NCBI GenBank assembly: GCA_023935145.1
Contig: CM043699.1
Span: forward strand, 126,389,536-126,453,535
Reading direction: 5' to 3'
From: Bretschneidera sinensis
Lineage: Eukaryota > Streptophyta > Magnoliopsida > Brassicales > Akaniaceae
Length of the DNA: 64,000 nt
A program made the position numbers and the translations under genes. Shown piece by piece: positions 9,899 to 21,403 of the stretch. The notes beneath the pieces are model-generated. The model did no database searches and was not told the DNA's origin. It saw only the letters and a list, made by a program, of their open reading frames with translations. Within the stretch, counting starts at the first letter, position 1. The number at the start of each line of letters is the position of its first letter.

Positions 9899-11365
9899 AT
9901 GCTTTCTAAAGTGAACATTAATTTGCCTCTTTTGGATGTTATTAGGAATGTGCCATCATATGCAAAATTCTTTAAGGAACTTAACACCAAAAATAGAAAA
10001 TATGAGAAAAACGAGAAACTGATGTTGTTAGAAGTTGCTAGTGCAGTGCTCCAACAAAGATTGCCACCTAAGCTGAAAGATCCTGAAAGTTTCATCATCA
10101 ACATCACAATGGGAAACAAGAAGGTAACCAAAGTAATGATAAACTTAGGAGCAAGTATAAATCTCATGCCATATTCGATATACTTGCAACTAGGTTTGGA
10201 GGAGCTTAAGTCAACAACTATGTCCCTTCAACTCACTGACAGGTCAGTTAAATACCCTAAGGGAATAGTTTAGGATATATTAGTGCAAGTAGACAAAGTG
10301 ATTGTGCCTATTGATTTCGTGGTATTAGAGATAGAAGGAACCTCATCTAAGGACAAGAAGCACACAATTCTTCTTGGTAGACCGTTTATAACCATAACCA
10401 AGACTATTATTGATGTCCATAATGGGAGGTTAACGATGACAGTCTTGGGAGAGACTATACAATTTAAAGTGTTTGATTCTTTAACAATTTCTTCTTCTAT
10501 TTCTACTAACGATGAGTGTTCTTTTATTGATTGTGTGGACTCATTTGTTTATTACACTTATTTGCAGACTGAAATAGAGGAAAAGCTTGAAGTTGCTCTT
10601 ACAACTGAGAGAGTAGATGAAACACTAAAAGAGGAGATTAAAGGGTATCATGAGATGTTAGATAGTGCAATACCAGTGTCACCCCAAGAAGAGTCTAGCA
10701 AACCTTTAGAATTGCCAAGTTCTCTACTGAGGGAAGATACTACTCCACCTAAGCTTGAACTTAAAGAGTTACCTAAGCACCTTAAGTACATATTTCTAGG
10801 AGAGGGAGAGACATATCCTGTAATTATTTCATATACTTTGACCCAAACCCAAGAGGAGAGAGTTGTAAAGGAGCTTAGCAGACTTAGGAGAGCCATAGGA
10901 TAGAGTATAAGTAACATCAAGGGTATTAGTCCTGCTACATGTATGCATAAGATCATTTTATAGGACGGTGCCAAACCAGTTGAGCTTGAGCATCGGGCAT
11001 ATTAGGAAATCAAGGAGTTGAACTTGGACATGGCAATGGCAAGAGAGAAGCAGTTACTACAACTCAATAAGTTAGAAGAGATTCGTGATGAAGTCTATGA
11101 GAATACAAAGATCTACAAAGAATGCACTAAGTGTTACCATGACCAAGGCCTTATCCATAAGTCTCTTTATCCTGGATTGAAAGTTATTTTGTTTAACACT
11201 CATTTGAAATTATTTCTAGGAAAATTGAAGTCAAGATGGTACGGATCATTTTCGGTAGTCAATGTTTTTTCTCATGAAGCGATAGAGTTGTTGAACCCGA
11301 AGACTCAAGTGACATTCAAGGTCAACAGGCATCGTGTGAAGCCTTCCTTGGAAGGAGTCCATTAG
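9899..11365 (+). pseudogene. Element A protease-linker fused in frame to integrase tail
   Basis: A single frame of 489 codons, broken only by isolated stops (10271, 10901, and about 10961 and 11003). Domains: segment before the protease (VNINLPLLDVIRNVPSYAKF), aspartic protease at about 10130-10420 with MINLGASINLMPYS, where the usual catalytic Asp is Asn (AAC at 10142-10144), LLGRPFI, linker (KLELKELPKHLKYIFLGEGE), then start of the RT leader (DGAKP). At about 10977 it jumps to the C-terminal integrase region (VELEHRAY, KELNLDMAMA, LKSRWYGSFSV, TFKVNRHRVKP). About 3 kb coding for RT, RNase H and the integrase core is missing, yet the frame is kept. Confidence 0.82.
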
Positions 11366-12751
11366 AAGGGGGATGTTGAGTGCATTGAGGTGCATAGTCC
11401 TAAATAAGTTCAACCAACATCTTGCTAAGACGTTAAAGAAAGCACTTGGTGGGAGGCAACCCACCCATTTAATAGAGTATGTTTTCTACTCTTTCATTTT
11501 CATTGTTCCCTTCTAAATGTTTTTCTAAATGCATGTTTGATTTCGTACATTGAGGACAATGTTTAGTTTGGGTTTGGGGGTCCAATTAGAACTTATTACT
11601 TGTTGAGACAAAATTTTCATGCTACAATTTGTTTTATGGTTATTAATCAAGTCTTTTATGCACATTGAGTTTAGTTTCTTTAACACTGACAAGTTGTTGT
11701 GAGGATTGATGCATATTCATATTCCATAGACCGTGCTCTTGATGTTGATACTGAGATGAACCTGGATCTAATGATTGAAAATCAAATAGTGGAGACTACC
11801 TAGTGAGTTATTTGAGCCATAAGCATTTTATTTTGAAAGTTAGTTTCTTGGTACTCTTAAACACTCTTTGTTATGACCTTAATTGTTAGATGATCTCTAT
11901 AGGTTTTGCATTGAATGCTAGGATTATATAACTCACTTGAAGTATCGTGTTGTGTATTCTCATTACTTTAGTTGAATGACTTGAGTAAGAGGTTTGAGAA
12001 TTTGTCTATCATTATACGACCTAGTTGCCACTGTCTCTGGAGAGTGATCCAAATTCCTATTCAAAAACCAAGAAAAAAAAGAAAAGAGAAACATGCCAAA
12101 AAGGGATTTGGTTAGACAAGAAAGAGGACCTGAGATACATCAAGAGTATTGAAGACACTCTTATAAAGAGTTGAAAAGAAAGAGCTTTGGTATAAATCAG
12201 GTTCGGCCAACCACGCCCATCTATGTATAGGTTCATACTCAATATGTATTGCTTGAGGTGTTTGCTAGGATACGATATAGGCGATGTGATAGCTTTACAA
12301 TCCTAACATTTGATTCCTTTCATGAGATTTATTTTGCGAACATATGAGCGTTCTTTGATGATATCCATATTCATATTTGAAATTTCTTGTTTACATAACT
12401 TCTATTTGCATATGCTTGATGAGTATTTGAAACCTAGGTTCAGTGTGCTTAATGAGTGAATCCTGTGAGGCCTAGAATCGAAGTGAATTCGGATTCTTTA
12501 TGTTAGGTTTGGGGGTAATTGACATGAGGTGTTTTGAGCATTAGAATATGGATGTGCGATGTGTACTTGATTTGAGCAATGAATTGTGAAGTGTTGAGAC
12601 TGTGAACATAATTGTGCATAAGATATCTAGATATATGTCATAATAAGAATTAAGGCATGAGAGTTTTGTTGATTTAAGTTTTTAAGTTTGTTTTTTTATG
12701 TTTTCTTTTAGTTTTTCTTGAGGACTAGCAAAATCTAGGTTTGGGGGTACT
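11366..12751 (+). other. Element A non-coding region between pol and 3' LTR
   Basis: No ORF of note. Conserved landmarks shared with the other Athila-like elements here: a hairpin GGTGGGAGGCAACCCACC near 11448-11466 after GACGTTAAAG, a second hairpin ACATTGAGGACAATGT at 11547-11562, and the purine-rich GGGTTTGGGGGT at 11571-11582. The polypurine tract proper (AGGTTTGGGGGTA) ends at about 12750, just before the 3' LTR. Confidence 0.75.
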
Positions 12752-13553
12752 TGATGAACAAATATTTGTCCTAGTATTTTGTATGTTTTTCAAGTATTTA
12801 TTTATATGTTTAGCTTAGGAATTTGTTACTTTGATTTGTTTTACAGGTTCACAAGAATTTGGAAAGGAGTTTCACTAAATTGTCAGAATTGCCCGTACCA
12901 ATCAGTCATTTTTGTGGATTAAACTTTATTGATTTAGGAAGAACTAGGAGATAAGCCCTATATACTTAGAAAGATCCGGATGTCTATTTTCTGGAGAATT
13001 TTACGGCTCGTAATTATGATTTTTTTAAAGAGAGTTATGGCAGTTTTAGTAGACAAAGGTCAGGCTGTGCGTGATTTCAGCGTGGCAGAAGTGAAGGAGC
13101 TATTAAATTGTGATTTTTTTGGGATTTGCATGGGTTGGACAGCAGCACAACTGGACCAGTTCTGGATAGCAGAAACCTAGCCTGGACAACAGCAAACACA
13201 TGGCCTAGACAGTAGTATAACCGAGCCTAGACAGCAGCAGAACCGGGCCTGGACAGCAACAGAAGCACACAACCTGAACAAAAACCCTAGGGTGACTTTT
13301 CTGTCTACGAAGCCGTCTCCATACAGCTATATTTAGGAATTTTAGACTCAAAGAAGAGGGGGACGACGACAGTTCTGGGAGAGATATTATCAAGAGGAGT
13401 TTTGGGAGATTGAAGGAGGAGACGGTTTCTTTCATCATAACGGCTTATCAAGAGATTGAAGACGACAATCAATCGCTTCGAGACCTTGAGGATTCATCTT
13501 GTAATTCGGTAAGAAATTCTATCTTTGCTCCTTTTTTGCTTCAATATACTAGT
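12752..13553 (+). repeat. 3' LTR of element A, first part
   Basis: Starts TGATGAACAAA directly after the polypurine tract. Contains the shared U3 module (about 12846-13070), the CTGGACAGCAG-type array (about 13137-13260), a TATA-like site near 13328, and a GA-rich leader. Broken at 13553 by element C; the last five bases CTAGT are the left target duplication. Confidence 0.92.
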
Positions 13554-14864
13554 TGATAAGTTCTTAAATATTCATATTTAAGCCCTTTAATTTATATTTG
13601 TTAAGCTCTTAGTTTGTGTTATTTCGTTATATTTTATTTCCTTTTTGTGTTTTTTGTGTTTTTCTCGGTTTTTGGAGAAAAGAAAGCATTTTGGAATTAT
13701 CAGGTTTAAAAAGCAAAAAGTTAGAGTTTGTTAGTGCGATCGAGCACAGGAGAATGCGACAAAGCGCAATAGCGCTTAAGTGCCCAAGCCAAGGATATAG
13801 TGCACCTGCACTCGTGCGCGCAAGAAGAAGAATCGATCGCAATAACGATTGAGCGCACCATACTGTGATCGAGCGAATTTGCGCATCAGTGAACAATATG
13901 GCGACTGATCCTATTTTAGAAATAGGATTAGGGTTTTTTTTTACGACTTCTAGGGTTTCTAGATATTTCTAGGGTTACTTAAACTCTATAAATAAGCCTG
14001 TAAACACATAAATAAGGAGGAGAGATTTTGGAGACGAATTGATGGCTCTTCTAGGAAGTATTTTTGAGTTTATTCTTCTCCTTCTATTTTATTTTAGGAA
14101 GATGTTTAACATCAAAATCATGTGTAACTAAATTGCAAGTAGGGCTCGATTGAAGCCCTGATTATGTTTTTCCATAATTAAATATTGTTGCCTTTGTGAT
14201 AGTTATATTATGATGTTTAACTTGATTAATACTTGTTTTTTTGAATTCCTTATATGTGTTTGCCTGATCAACATATACATGTGGTATGGATTAGTTAATT
14301 AAATCAATTTGGATGACTGAGTCCTGGGTTTAATAATAGTAACAAAAGAAATCCACGCCACGTTCTTGGGTTGTTCAACATGGAAAATCAGGAGCATATA
14401 ACATGCCCTAGGTCTCGTGTGCTTGTCGATTTTCATAGATATTAGGCTCTCTTAAAGAACAACTTAGTATACACCATGCTAAATCCTTTAAGAAAGAAAA
14501 GAGTTAGAGTATACACCATTCCTAACTTGTTGCTTAGGGAAATCAATAGCTTAAGGAGTATACACCATGCCCTTAGGTTGACAACATTAGGTATTCATAA
14601 TATGATTAAAACATTGGCACACTATTTTATTGGGAAAGCATGATTAATGGTGGATATCAAAGCCCTACACTTTTATCATTATCGAATCAATTCACTTTTT
14701 CTTTCTCTCGTTTTATATTGCGAAATTAATTTTAAATCAAAATTTACCAATCCCTGTGGGAATGATCTCGCACTTGCACACTATACTACTATGTTGACCT
14801 TGTGCACTTGCAAGTAAAACGTTCAATTATTTGCTTATTAATTTAGGTAGATTTTTGCACAACA
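13554..14864 (+). repeat. 5' LTR of element C
   Basis: Begins TGATAAGTTCTTAAATA and ends GCACAACA. GC-rich block at about 13736-13885 with degraded GATCGAGCGC-type repeats, TATA box TATAAATA at 13987-13994. Further along, AGTATACACCATGC recurs at 14466, 14508 (partial) and 14557. The GC-rich block has lost many CpG sites relative to the 3' copy. Confidence 0.93.
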
Positions 14865-16534
14865 ATTTTTTGGCACCATTGTCGGGGATTGCATTAAATT
14901 CTGTTTAGAATTATTTTCGTTTAGTTTTATTATTCTGTTCTGTTTTCTTTTAAGAAAAAAAAATCTAAAATTTTTAAGTTTGAATTTTCTTTTTGTATTT
15001 TTGTTTCTACTTCAGGTCTGCGGCAGAGTAGTCCCTGTTATTGCAATCGAGCGCCGGCTATAGCAATCGAGCATAGTGCGATCGAGTGCCCAACTTGGAG
15101 CAATCGAGCGCAGTTCTAGAAACTACCCAAACAGCAGTGAGTAGTTGCACCGTCTGGCTGAAGATGTAAAACTTAGCACTTATGGGAGGCACCCAACAAC
15201 GTATCCTTTATGTTTTTATTGTTTTTCAATTTCTTGTTGTTGTTTATTTTTAGTTTCTTTTTGTTTTCCAGTATTACTTTAGTAATTGTTTTTTAGGGAC
15301 AACGTGTACTTCAATTCAAGTTTGGGGGTATGCTATGAGCCATGCCAATCCAGCCAGTTCTCCGTCTCCCAGGTCAGCTCTTTCCATGATATTTACACAT
15401 TGAGGACAATGCATCATTTAAGTTTGGGGGTATGGGAGACATATTTACACACACTTTTTCCTAGTTTTGTTGTTGTTTTTCATAAAAAAAAAAAATTATA
15501 TGTTCATGTTTGTTTTGAAATTTTGGTTGATCTGAAAAACATTGTGATTGATTTCATTAGTGAGCTTAAAATTTTGAACACATGATCTAATGATATAATT
15601 TTAAAGTTTGGTTACTTAGGCGTTTGAGATTTCATATGTTTGATCTAATCTTACACGAGCACATTAGCACATAATTGTGTGAGGTATGACATGTGAATTT
15701 AATGTATATATTTCTATGGCTTGGGTGAAACTGGATGACTTATTGGATGGTCACTTTGGCATAATATTGTAAAAATAATAATAATAATAATAAATAAATA
15801 AATAAAATGATGACCATTAATAAACTTTCCACTGAGTAACGAGACATTTTGCTTAAGTAAGCAGTGAGTGTTCACGTCAGAAGATAGGAATTTTGATTTG
15901 GTTAAATTATGGCCAGTTTAGTTTTGTAGCCTTTTTTACTCGAGTTAGTAAGTCCTTAGGGGTGTCTTTACACCTAATGCCCTAAAACCATATGGTTTGG
16001 GAGTCAATGACTCAACACTCACTACATGGGTAAATTAGAAAGCTTAAGGGAACTAAACATGGCAGAGCCTCATAATAAAAAAAGAGAAGAGAATAAAAAT
16101 ATGCCATTGTTGTTCATTCTGATTAGAAATTCAGTAAATCTTGAGATATGGAGACATTGCACATTGGAATTATTTGGAAGCTTCATATTTATGTGCTAGT
16201 TCACTTTACACTGATTAGAACTTGTGATGCCTTATCCGACCTTTTGCAAGTAATTAAATTTTCAAATTCCTGTTCATTACGAAGATGGGTTTATTTTTTT
16301 AAGCTTGCTAATGAATGAAAATCATGGTTTTGTGTGATACTTAAATTTTCAGATACTATGAACTGTGCATAATGTTTGTGGGTAGCATCCCTGGAAAGCT
16401 TAAAAGACTTGTTGCATATGCTAAATGCAATCGTACATCCCATGAAAGATGGATTTATCTTTATGTTCTTTGTTTTTCATTTAGTTTTTAGTTTTGTATT
16501 GCTAAGGGACTAGCAATATGTAACTTTGGGGGTG
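14865..16534 (+). other. Interior of element C (non-coding, PBS and repeated polypurine tracts)
   Basis: Primer-binding site TGGCACCATTGTCGGGGA at 14871-14888. About 15000-15125 holds further GATCGAGCGC-like repeats. Conserved post-pol landmarks: TGGGAGGCACCCA hairpin near 15184-15196, TTTGGGGGTATG near 15321, hairpin CATTGAGGACAATG at 15398-15411 followed by AAGTTTGGGGGTATG, and the terminal polypurine tract CTTTGGGGGTG ending at 16534. An (AAT)n/(AAAT)n microsatellite lies at about 15773-15808. The ORF at 15286-15585 overlaps these landmarks and is not considered coding. Confidence 0.85.
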
Positions 16535-17847
16535 TGATAAGTGCTTGAATATTCATATTTAAGCCCCTTAATTTATATTTGTTAAGCTCTTAGTTTGTGT
16601 TATTTCATTCTATTTTATTTCCTTTTTTTTGTTTTCTGTGTTTTTCTAGGTTTTTGGAGAAAAGGAAGCATTCTGGAATTATCAGGCTGAAAGAGTAAAA
16701 AGCTGGAGTCTGTTAGTGCGATCGAGCACGGAAGACTGCGATCGAGCGCAACAGCGCTCAAGCACCCAAGCCCAGGATCGAGCACACCTGCGTTCGTGCA
16801 CGCAAGAAGAAGAATCGATCGCAACAGCGGTCGAGCGCACCATACTATGATCGAGCGCACTCGCGCATCAATGAACAGTATGGTGGCTGGTCCTATTTTG
16901 GAAATAGGCTTAAGGTTCTGTTTTACGACTTCTAAGGTTTTTAGATATTTCTAAGGTTATTTAAACTCTATAAATAGGCCTGTAAACACAAAAATAAAGA
17001 GGATAGATTTTGGAGGCGAATTGACTGCTCTTCCAGGAAGTATTTTCAAGTTTATTCTTCTCCTTCTATTTTATTTTAGGAAAATGTTTAACATCAAACT
17101 CATGTGTAACTAAATTGCTAGTAGGGCTCGACTGAAGCCTTGATTATGTTTTTCCGTAATTCAATATTGTTGCCTTTGTGATAGTTATATTATGATGCTT
17201 AACTTGATTAATGCCTGTTTTCTTGAATTCCTCATATGTGTTTTCCTGATCAACATATGCATGTGGTATGGATTAGTTAATTAAATCAATTTGAATGACC
17301 GAGTCCTGGGTTTAATAATAGTAACAAAAGAAATCCACGTCAGGTTCTTGGGTTAATCAACATAGGAAACCAAGAGTATATAACATGCCCTAGGTCTCAT
17401 GTGTTTATCGATTTTCATAGATATTAGGCTCTCTTAAAGAACAACTTAGTATACATTATGCTAAATCCTTTAAGAAAGAAAATAGTTAGAGTATACACCA
17501 TGCCTAACTCGTTGCTTAAGGAAATCAATAGCTTAAGGAGTATACACCATGCCCTTAGGTTGACAACATTAGGTATTCATAATATGATTAAAACATTGGC
17601 ACACTGTTTTACAGGGAAAGCATGATTAGTGGAAGATACCAAAGTCCTACACTTTTATCATTATCAAATCAAATTCACTTTTTATTTCTCTTGTTTTTTA
17701 TTACGAAATTAATTTTAAATCAAAATTTATCAATCCTTGTGGGAATGATCTCGCACTTGCACACTATACTACTATGTTGACCTTGTGCACTTGCAAGTAA
17801 AACGTTCAATTATTTTCTTATTAATTTAGGTAGATTTTTGCACAACA
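16535..17847 (+). repeat. 3' LTR of element C
   Basis: Begins TGATAAGTGCTTGAATA and ends GCACAACA. Its GC-rich block (about 16715-16870) keeps GCGATCGAGCGC, GATCGAGCGCA and GGTCGAGCGC copies better than the 5' LTR. TATA box TATAAATA at 16969-16976. Same AGTATACACCATGC-type repeats as in the 5' LTR. Confidence 0.93.
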
Positions 17848-18622
17848 CTTGTAACCCTAGTATTTGAATTCTATGATTAGGTTTTAAATATGAGTGGCTG
17901 AATGCATTGTTGGGCGTTTGGCTTAGCTGCCTTGATTGTTTTGGATATTTTGGTGGATTTAGTTTTATGAAATTTCCATATTATTTCTTATTCAATATCC
18001 TTCATACCTTTGATTATTGCTTGTGGATTGGCAATCTATTATTGATAGTCAAGGTTAATATTTGAGATTAGGTTGAGGACAAATCATCTAGACCTAATTA
18101 AGCTTTCTTGAATAGGAATTTAAATCAGGATTCAAATCAAATTGTGATTTAAGTGGTTGCATTTTCTTTATGCTTAATTTAACTAATTAATTGATGAACA
18201 TGATCAATGATATTTAATTAATTAGTTATGAATTGAGAATAAACACGATCAATGGCATTCTCTAGTCTTAGTGGAAACACCAATAATCTTGGGTCTTGGG
18301 TGTTGATTAATTCTTTTTATTTACCAAATGTTCCAATTCATGATTGTATAGCAAGTTAAACTTCCAATTGTTCTCATTGATTATACTCATCTCTTTATAA
18401 TTCATTTTGTTTAATTTACTTACTTGTTTTTATTTCAATTTTCTCTTCAATCTTTTAATTAGAGTGTTTAGGATTTAATTTTAGAGTTTGTTTTAGTAAT
18501 TTTAAGAAAGTAATTTAGGATTTAAAGCACTGCAATTCCTTGAGTGATTGACCTCGAGAGTAAACTCATCGCAATATTATTTATGATTCGTGCACTTGCA
18601 AGCATTTAAAATTTGCGTATCA
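17848..18622 (+). repeat. 3' LTR of element A, second part
   Basis: Resumes LTR A after element C (first five bases CTTGT are the right target duplication). Matches 983-1758 of the 5' LTR. Ends GCGTATCA, the expected CA terminus. Confidence 0.92.
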
Positions 18623-18769
18623 GTTACCATTATGCCCTTTGCCATGTGTTGGTAGAAGATTGGTTATTTTGTTAGGGTTATGAAATTGCTATTTTGCCCT
18701 TGAAGATTGATACGTGTCATTATGTTATTGGAGAGGAAATTTTCCCCTGCATCAGTACTAATGAATTAT
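18623..18769 (+). other. Unassigned 147 bp between LTR A and element T
   Basis: No ORF, repeat or family match is visible. It lies where element T's RT should continue but does not read as RT in any frame I followed, so it may be host DNA or another remnant. Confidence 0.4.
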
Positions 18770-19361
18770 GCCAAAAAACTTCTAGCGGGTATCCTAGTGT
18801 CTGTCTCTATTTTTAGAATTGACAATTGTGTCATTCACATATATGTCTGCCTCCTTGTGGATCATATCATGCAAAAGAGTGGTGTCCATTCTATGATAAG
18901 TTGCTCTGACATTTTTTCAGCCTGAATGGCATGACCCTATAGCAAAAAGTCCCCTACTAAGTAGGAAAGGTAGTCTTTTCTCTATCTATATGAGCCATAA
19001 GAATATGATTTTACATTGAATAACCATCCATGAATGACAAAAGGGCATTGCTAGCAATTCTATCCATAAGGGTGTCTATATTAGGCAAGGGGAAATTATC
19101 TTTAAGGCTACCTCGATTAAGATCTCTGTAATTCATGCATACTCTGACTTTACCATCTTTCTTTAGCATTGCTATCATATTTGCTACCCATTGAGGATAT
19201 TCGAAAACCTTTAAGAAATCAACTTGCAATTGCTTTAGGATTTCTTCTTTGATCTTGACTACCCAATATTCCCCCATTCTTCTCAACTTCTGCTTGACAG
19301 GCCTGGCCTCTTGATTCAAAGGGATCTTATGTTGTACAATTTTTAGATCAATGCCTAGCAT
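18770..19361 (-). pseudogene. Element T reverse transcriptase, N-terminal half
   Basis: Begins MLGIDLKIVQHKIPLNQEARPV and continues through RT blocks (KKDGKVRVCMNYRDLN, KDNFPLPNIDTLMDRI, LLSFMDGYS). After a frame break at 19010 it resumes as VRATYHRMDTTLLHDMIHKEADIYVND near 18830-18905. The catalytic Y-x-D-D is YVND, so the first Asp is Asn (GAT to AAT). The domain stops at about 18770, before the rest of RT and RNase H. Confidence 0.8.
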
Positions 19362-20765
19362 ATCCTCATATTACCATGAAAATACATCTTTGTACTCATG
19401 TAAAACTTTTATTAGATTTTCACTTTCTCTTTTAGATAATGTTAAGCTAATGAGAGTTTCTTATGGATTTTTATCAATGGATAAATTAATGATTCAAGTT
19501 TATTCCATTTCAGGTTGGGCTATGCTTTATTTCTTATTCCCAACTAGCTCAGTAATCTCCTCAGATAAAGGGGATTCTTGGTTAATTTCATTTATGATTT
19601 TGTTATCACATAAAAAAAACTCAAAGTACTCAGAATCATTTAACATCTCATTTAGTTTTTTGACTAGTACATCACTAGACTCTAGAAGGGGGTCAGGGAC
19701 ATCATTCCCTTGCTCACCCTTTATTTTACAAATAGAAGAGAAAGAAAAGGTCTCTTGACCTAAATCTTTGTTGTAGTTGGTGCACCCGTCAACTGACTTG
19801 ATTAGCATACTCGGATTCTCAAAGCTTTACCCTTAAAATTTTCAATCCAGTCAGCTACTTGCTATTCCTCAAAATTCTCTGTTACCATTCTCTATTCATA
19901 AAAATTAGGATAAAAGAATATCTTAAATCTTGGCTGCATTTTTTGAGTCCTTCTATTCATCCATTGATTGGGAAACCCGCCATAGGGAAAGTCTTCTTCC
20001 TCATTCACAAACTATCCATTTAGAGTTCTATGGATCTGGCATTCCTTTTTCTTGCTACTGCTGCCGGGTTGAAAGCCCAGGCCTTATCTTACAAATTGTT
20101 CCTTAAAATCTAGGAATTCATTCACTTTCTATCCATACTTTCCTAGTCCTACTCCTGGGAATAGTTCATTCCTCTCATGATGTGGAAGACCATATGGTTG
20201 ATGCATAAGTCAATATCTATTGCATCAATAGCTGTCACTTCCTCAAAGGAGAAACCATATAGCTCTTTGGTCTCTGCCTGAATACTAGCCACATGGGTGA
20301 TGCGGATTTCATCCTCGAACAAGGTTATCACTTGATTTCTAGCACTGTACTTCACTTTCTGATGGAAGGTTGAAGGCATTGACCCCAAACTATAGAGCCA
20401 TGGTCACCCAATAGAATATTGAAGGATGCAACGATATCGAAGACATGGAAATCAATCACCATATCACCTAGACCTAGCTTGCATCTTAAGTTCACTATCT
20501 TAGCAACTAAGCACTTTGTATTATTATAAACTTGAACTACTTGGCAACTCAAATTGAAGCCATTTTTATCAAGTCCCATAATTTTTGTCATCTGTAGAGG
20601 CAAGACATTCAAGGCTAAACCATTATCGACTAATACAATAGGTATCTTCTTTTCGCGACACTTAGCTATTAGATAAAAGGCACTATTGTGGTTCCATCCA
20701 CATAGTTGGACATCTTTGCCACCAAAACTTAGATTTGATTCCCCTTTCTTTGATACATCGATCAA
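19362..20765 (-). pseudogene. Element T aspartic protease and linker
   Basis: 20352-20765 encodes a Tat-type protease: SNLSFGGKDVQLCGWNHNSA, IPIVLVDNGLALNVLPLQM (active site DNG in place of the more usual DNGSS/DTG), FNILLGDHGSIVWG near the C-terminus. The segment down to 19527 (SVDGCTNYNKDLGQETFSF, ELVGNKK) is the acidic linker that precedes RT in Tat elements. Frame breaks near 20388, 20150 and 19527. Confidence 0.75.
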
Positions 20766-21403
20766 TGCTAAGAGATCATCAAGTGAGGTGTTTGTGGGAA
20801 TATCTCCTCCAACTAAATAGCCCAGTATGGCTCACCAATGTCTCTTTGAAGACATTAGTAATCTTGAAATGGAGATGTTAGTTGGAGTCTTCTTCAACTG
20901 CCTTAACACTGAATTCTCGTCCTTTTTCTTCTCTTTCACTTCTTTCTTTCTACACTATCACTCTTTTCTCATCTCTTCATTCCTTTTTGGGAGCATTAAC
21001 TTCGAGGTGAGGTGAGAAACCTTGAGTTAAATGACTCACCTTTTCATTTTCCTCTTCACTGCTATTGTCTCAAATAATCTTACTTTTCTTCTTCTTCTGG
21101 TCTACTACTAATGTTGTTACTACCTTGTCACAAATCTCAGACTTCACACTAACTGCTTTGTTTTCTATTATGGCTGCCACTATTACCACACTATCTGCTC
21201 TCACTGGTACTTTCTCTGTCACTATTCTTGCTATTACCTTCTTATCGTCCTTACTATCGCTATCCTAGATGCCTTTAATCGAGGTGCCACTGCAAGTAGC
21301 ATTTTATTTGAAGTTCCAAAGGTATTTTAGGGAAAGGATAGGTTTGCATTTAGGGTGGTGTTTGGGATTGTGTTTGGGGTTATGTTTGGTTATTGGGCTT
21401 GAT

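Larger units (their letters stand above)
13554..17847 (+). mobile_element. Element C: complete non-coding LTR retrotransposon nested in LTR A
   Basis: 4294 bp: LTRs of 1311 and 1313 bp around a 1670-bp interior with no gag or pol. Has a tRNA-Asp-type primer site, a polypurine tract and near-perfect 5-bp flanks (CTAGT at 13549-13553, CTTGT at 17848-17852), so it is a structurally complete insertion. A non-coding interior of this kind fits the LARD class (large retrotransposon derivative). Its interior matches the post-pol region of the B family, so it probably arose from an Athila-like parent and was moved by that family's proteins. Insertion inside A's 3' LTR makes it younger than A. Confidence 0.93.
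221..18622 (+). mobile_element. Athila-like Ty3/gypsy element A (split by two nested elements)
   Basis: Own length is about 7.9 kb once the copia element (2973-9246) and element C (13554-17847) are removed. Order: 5' LTR, tRNA-Asp primer site, gag, protease, short linker, integrase tail, long non-coding region, polypurine tract, 3' LTR. LTRs begin TGATGAACAAA and end GCGTATCA (decayed to GCATATTA in the 5' copy). Athila assignment rests on the tRNA-Asp primer site, the LGASINLMPYS protease motif and the Gag type. RT, RNase H and the integrase core are absent, so it depended on other elements. Target duplication cannot be checked because the left end lies outside the window. Confidence 0.85.

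Noticed and set aside
11366..12751. An envelope-like gene between pol and the 3' LTR of the Athila-like elements
   Set aside because: Some Athila elements have one, but no ORF with transmembrane segments appears in this interval in A, B, C, D or E.
15286..15585. 99-residue ORF in the element C interior
   Set aside because: Overlaps the conserved hairpin and polypurine landmarks, which are non-coding in A, B and D; the frame is not kept in E or B.
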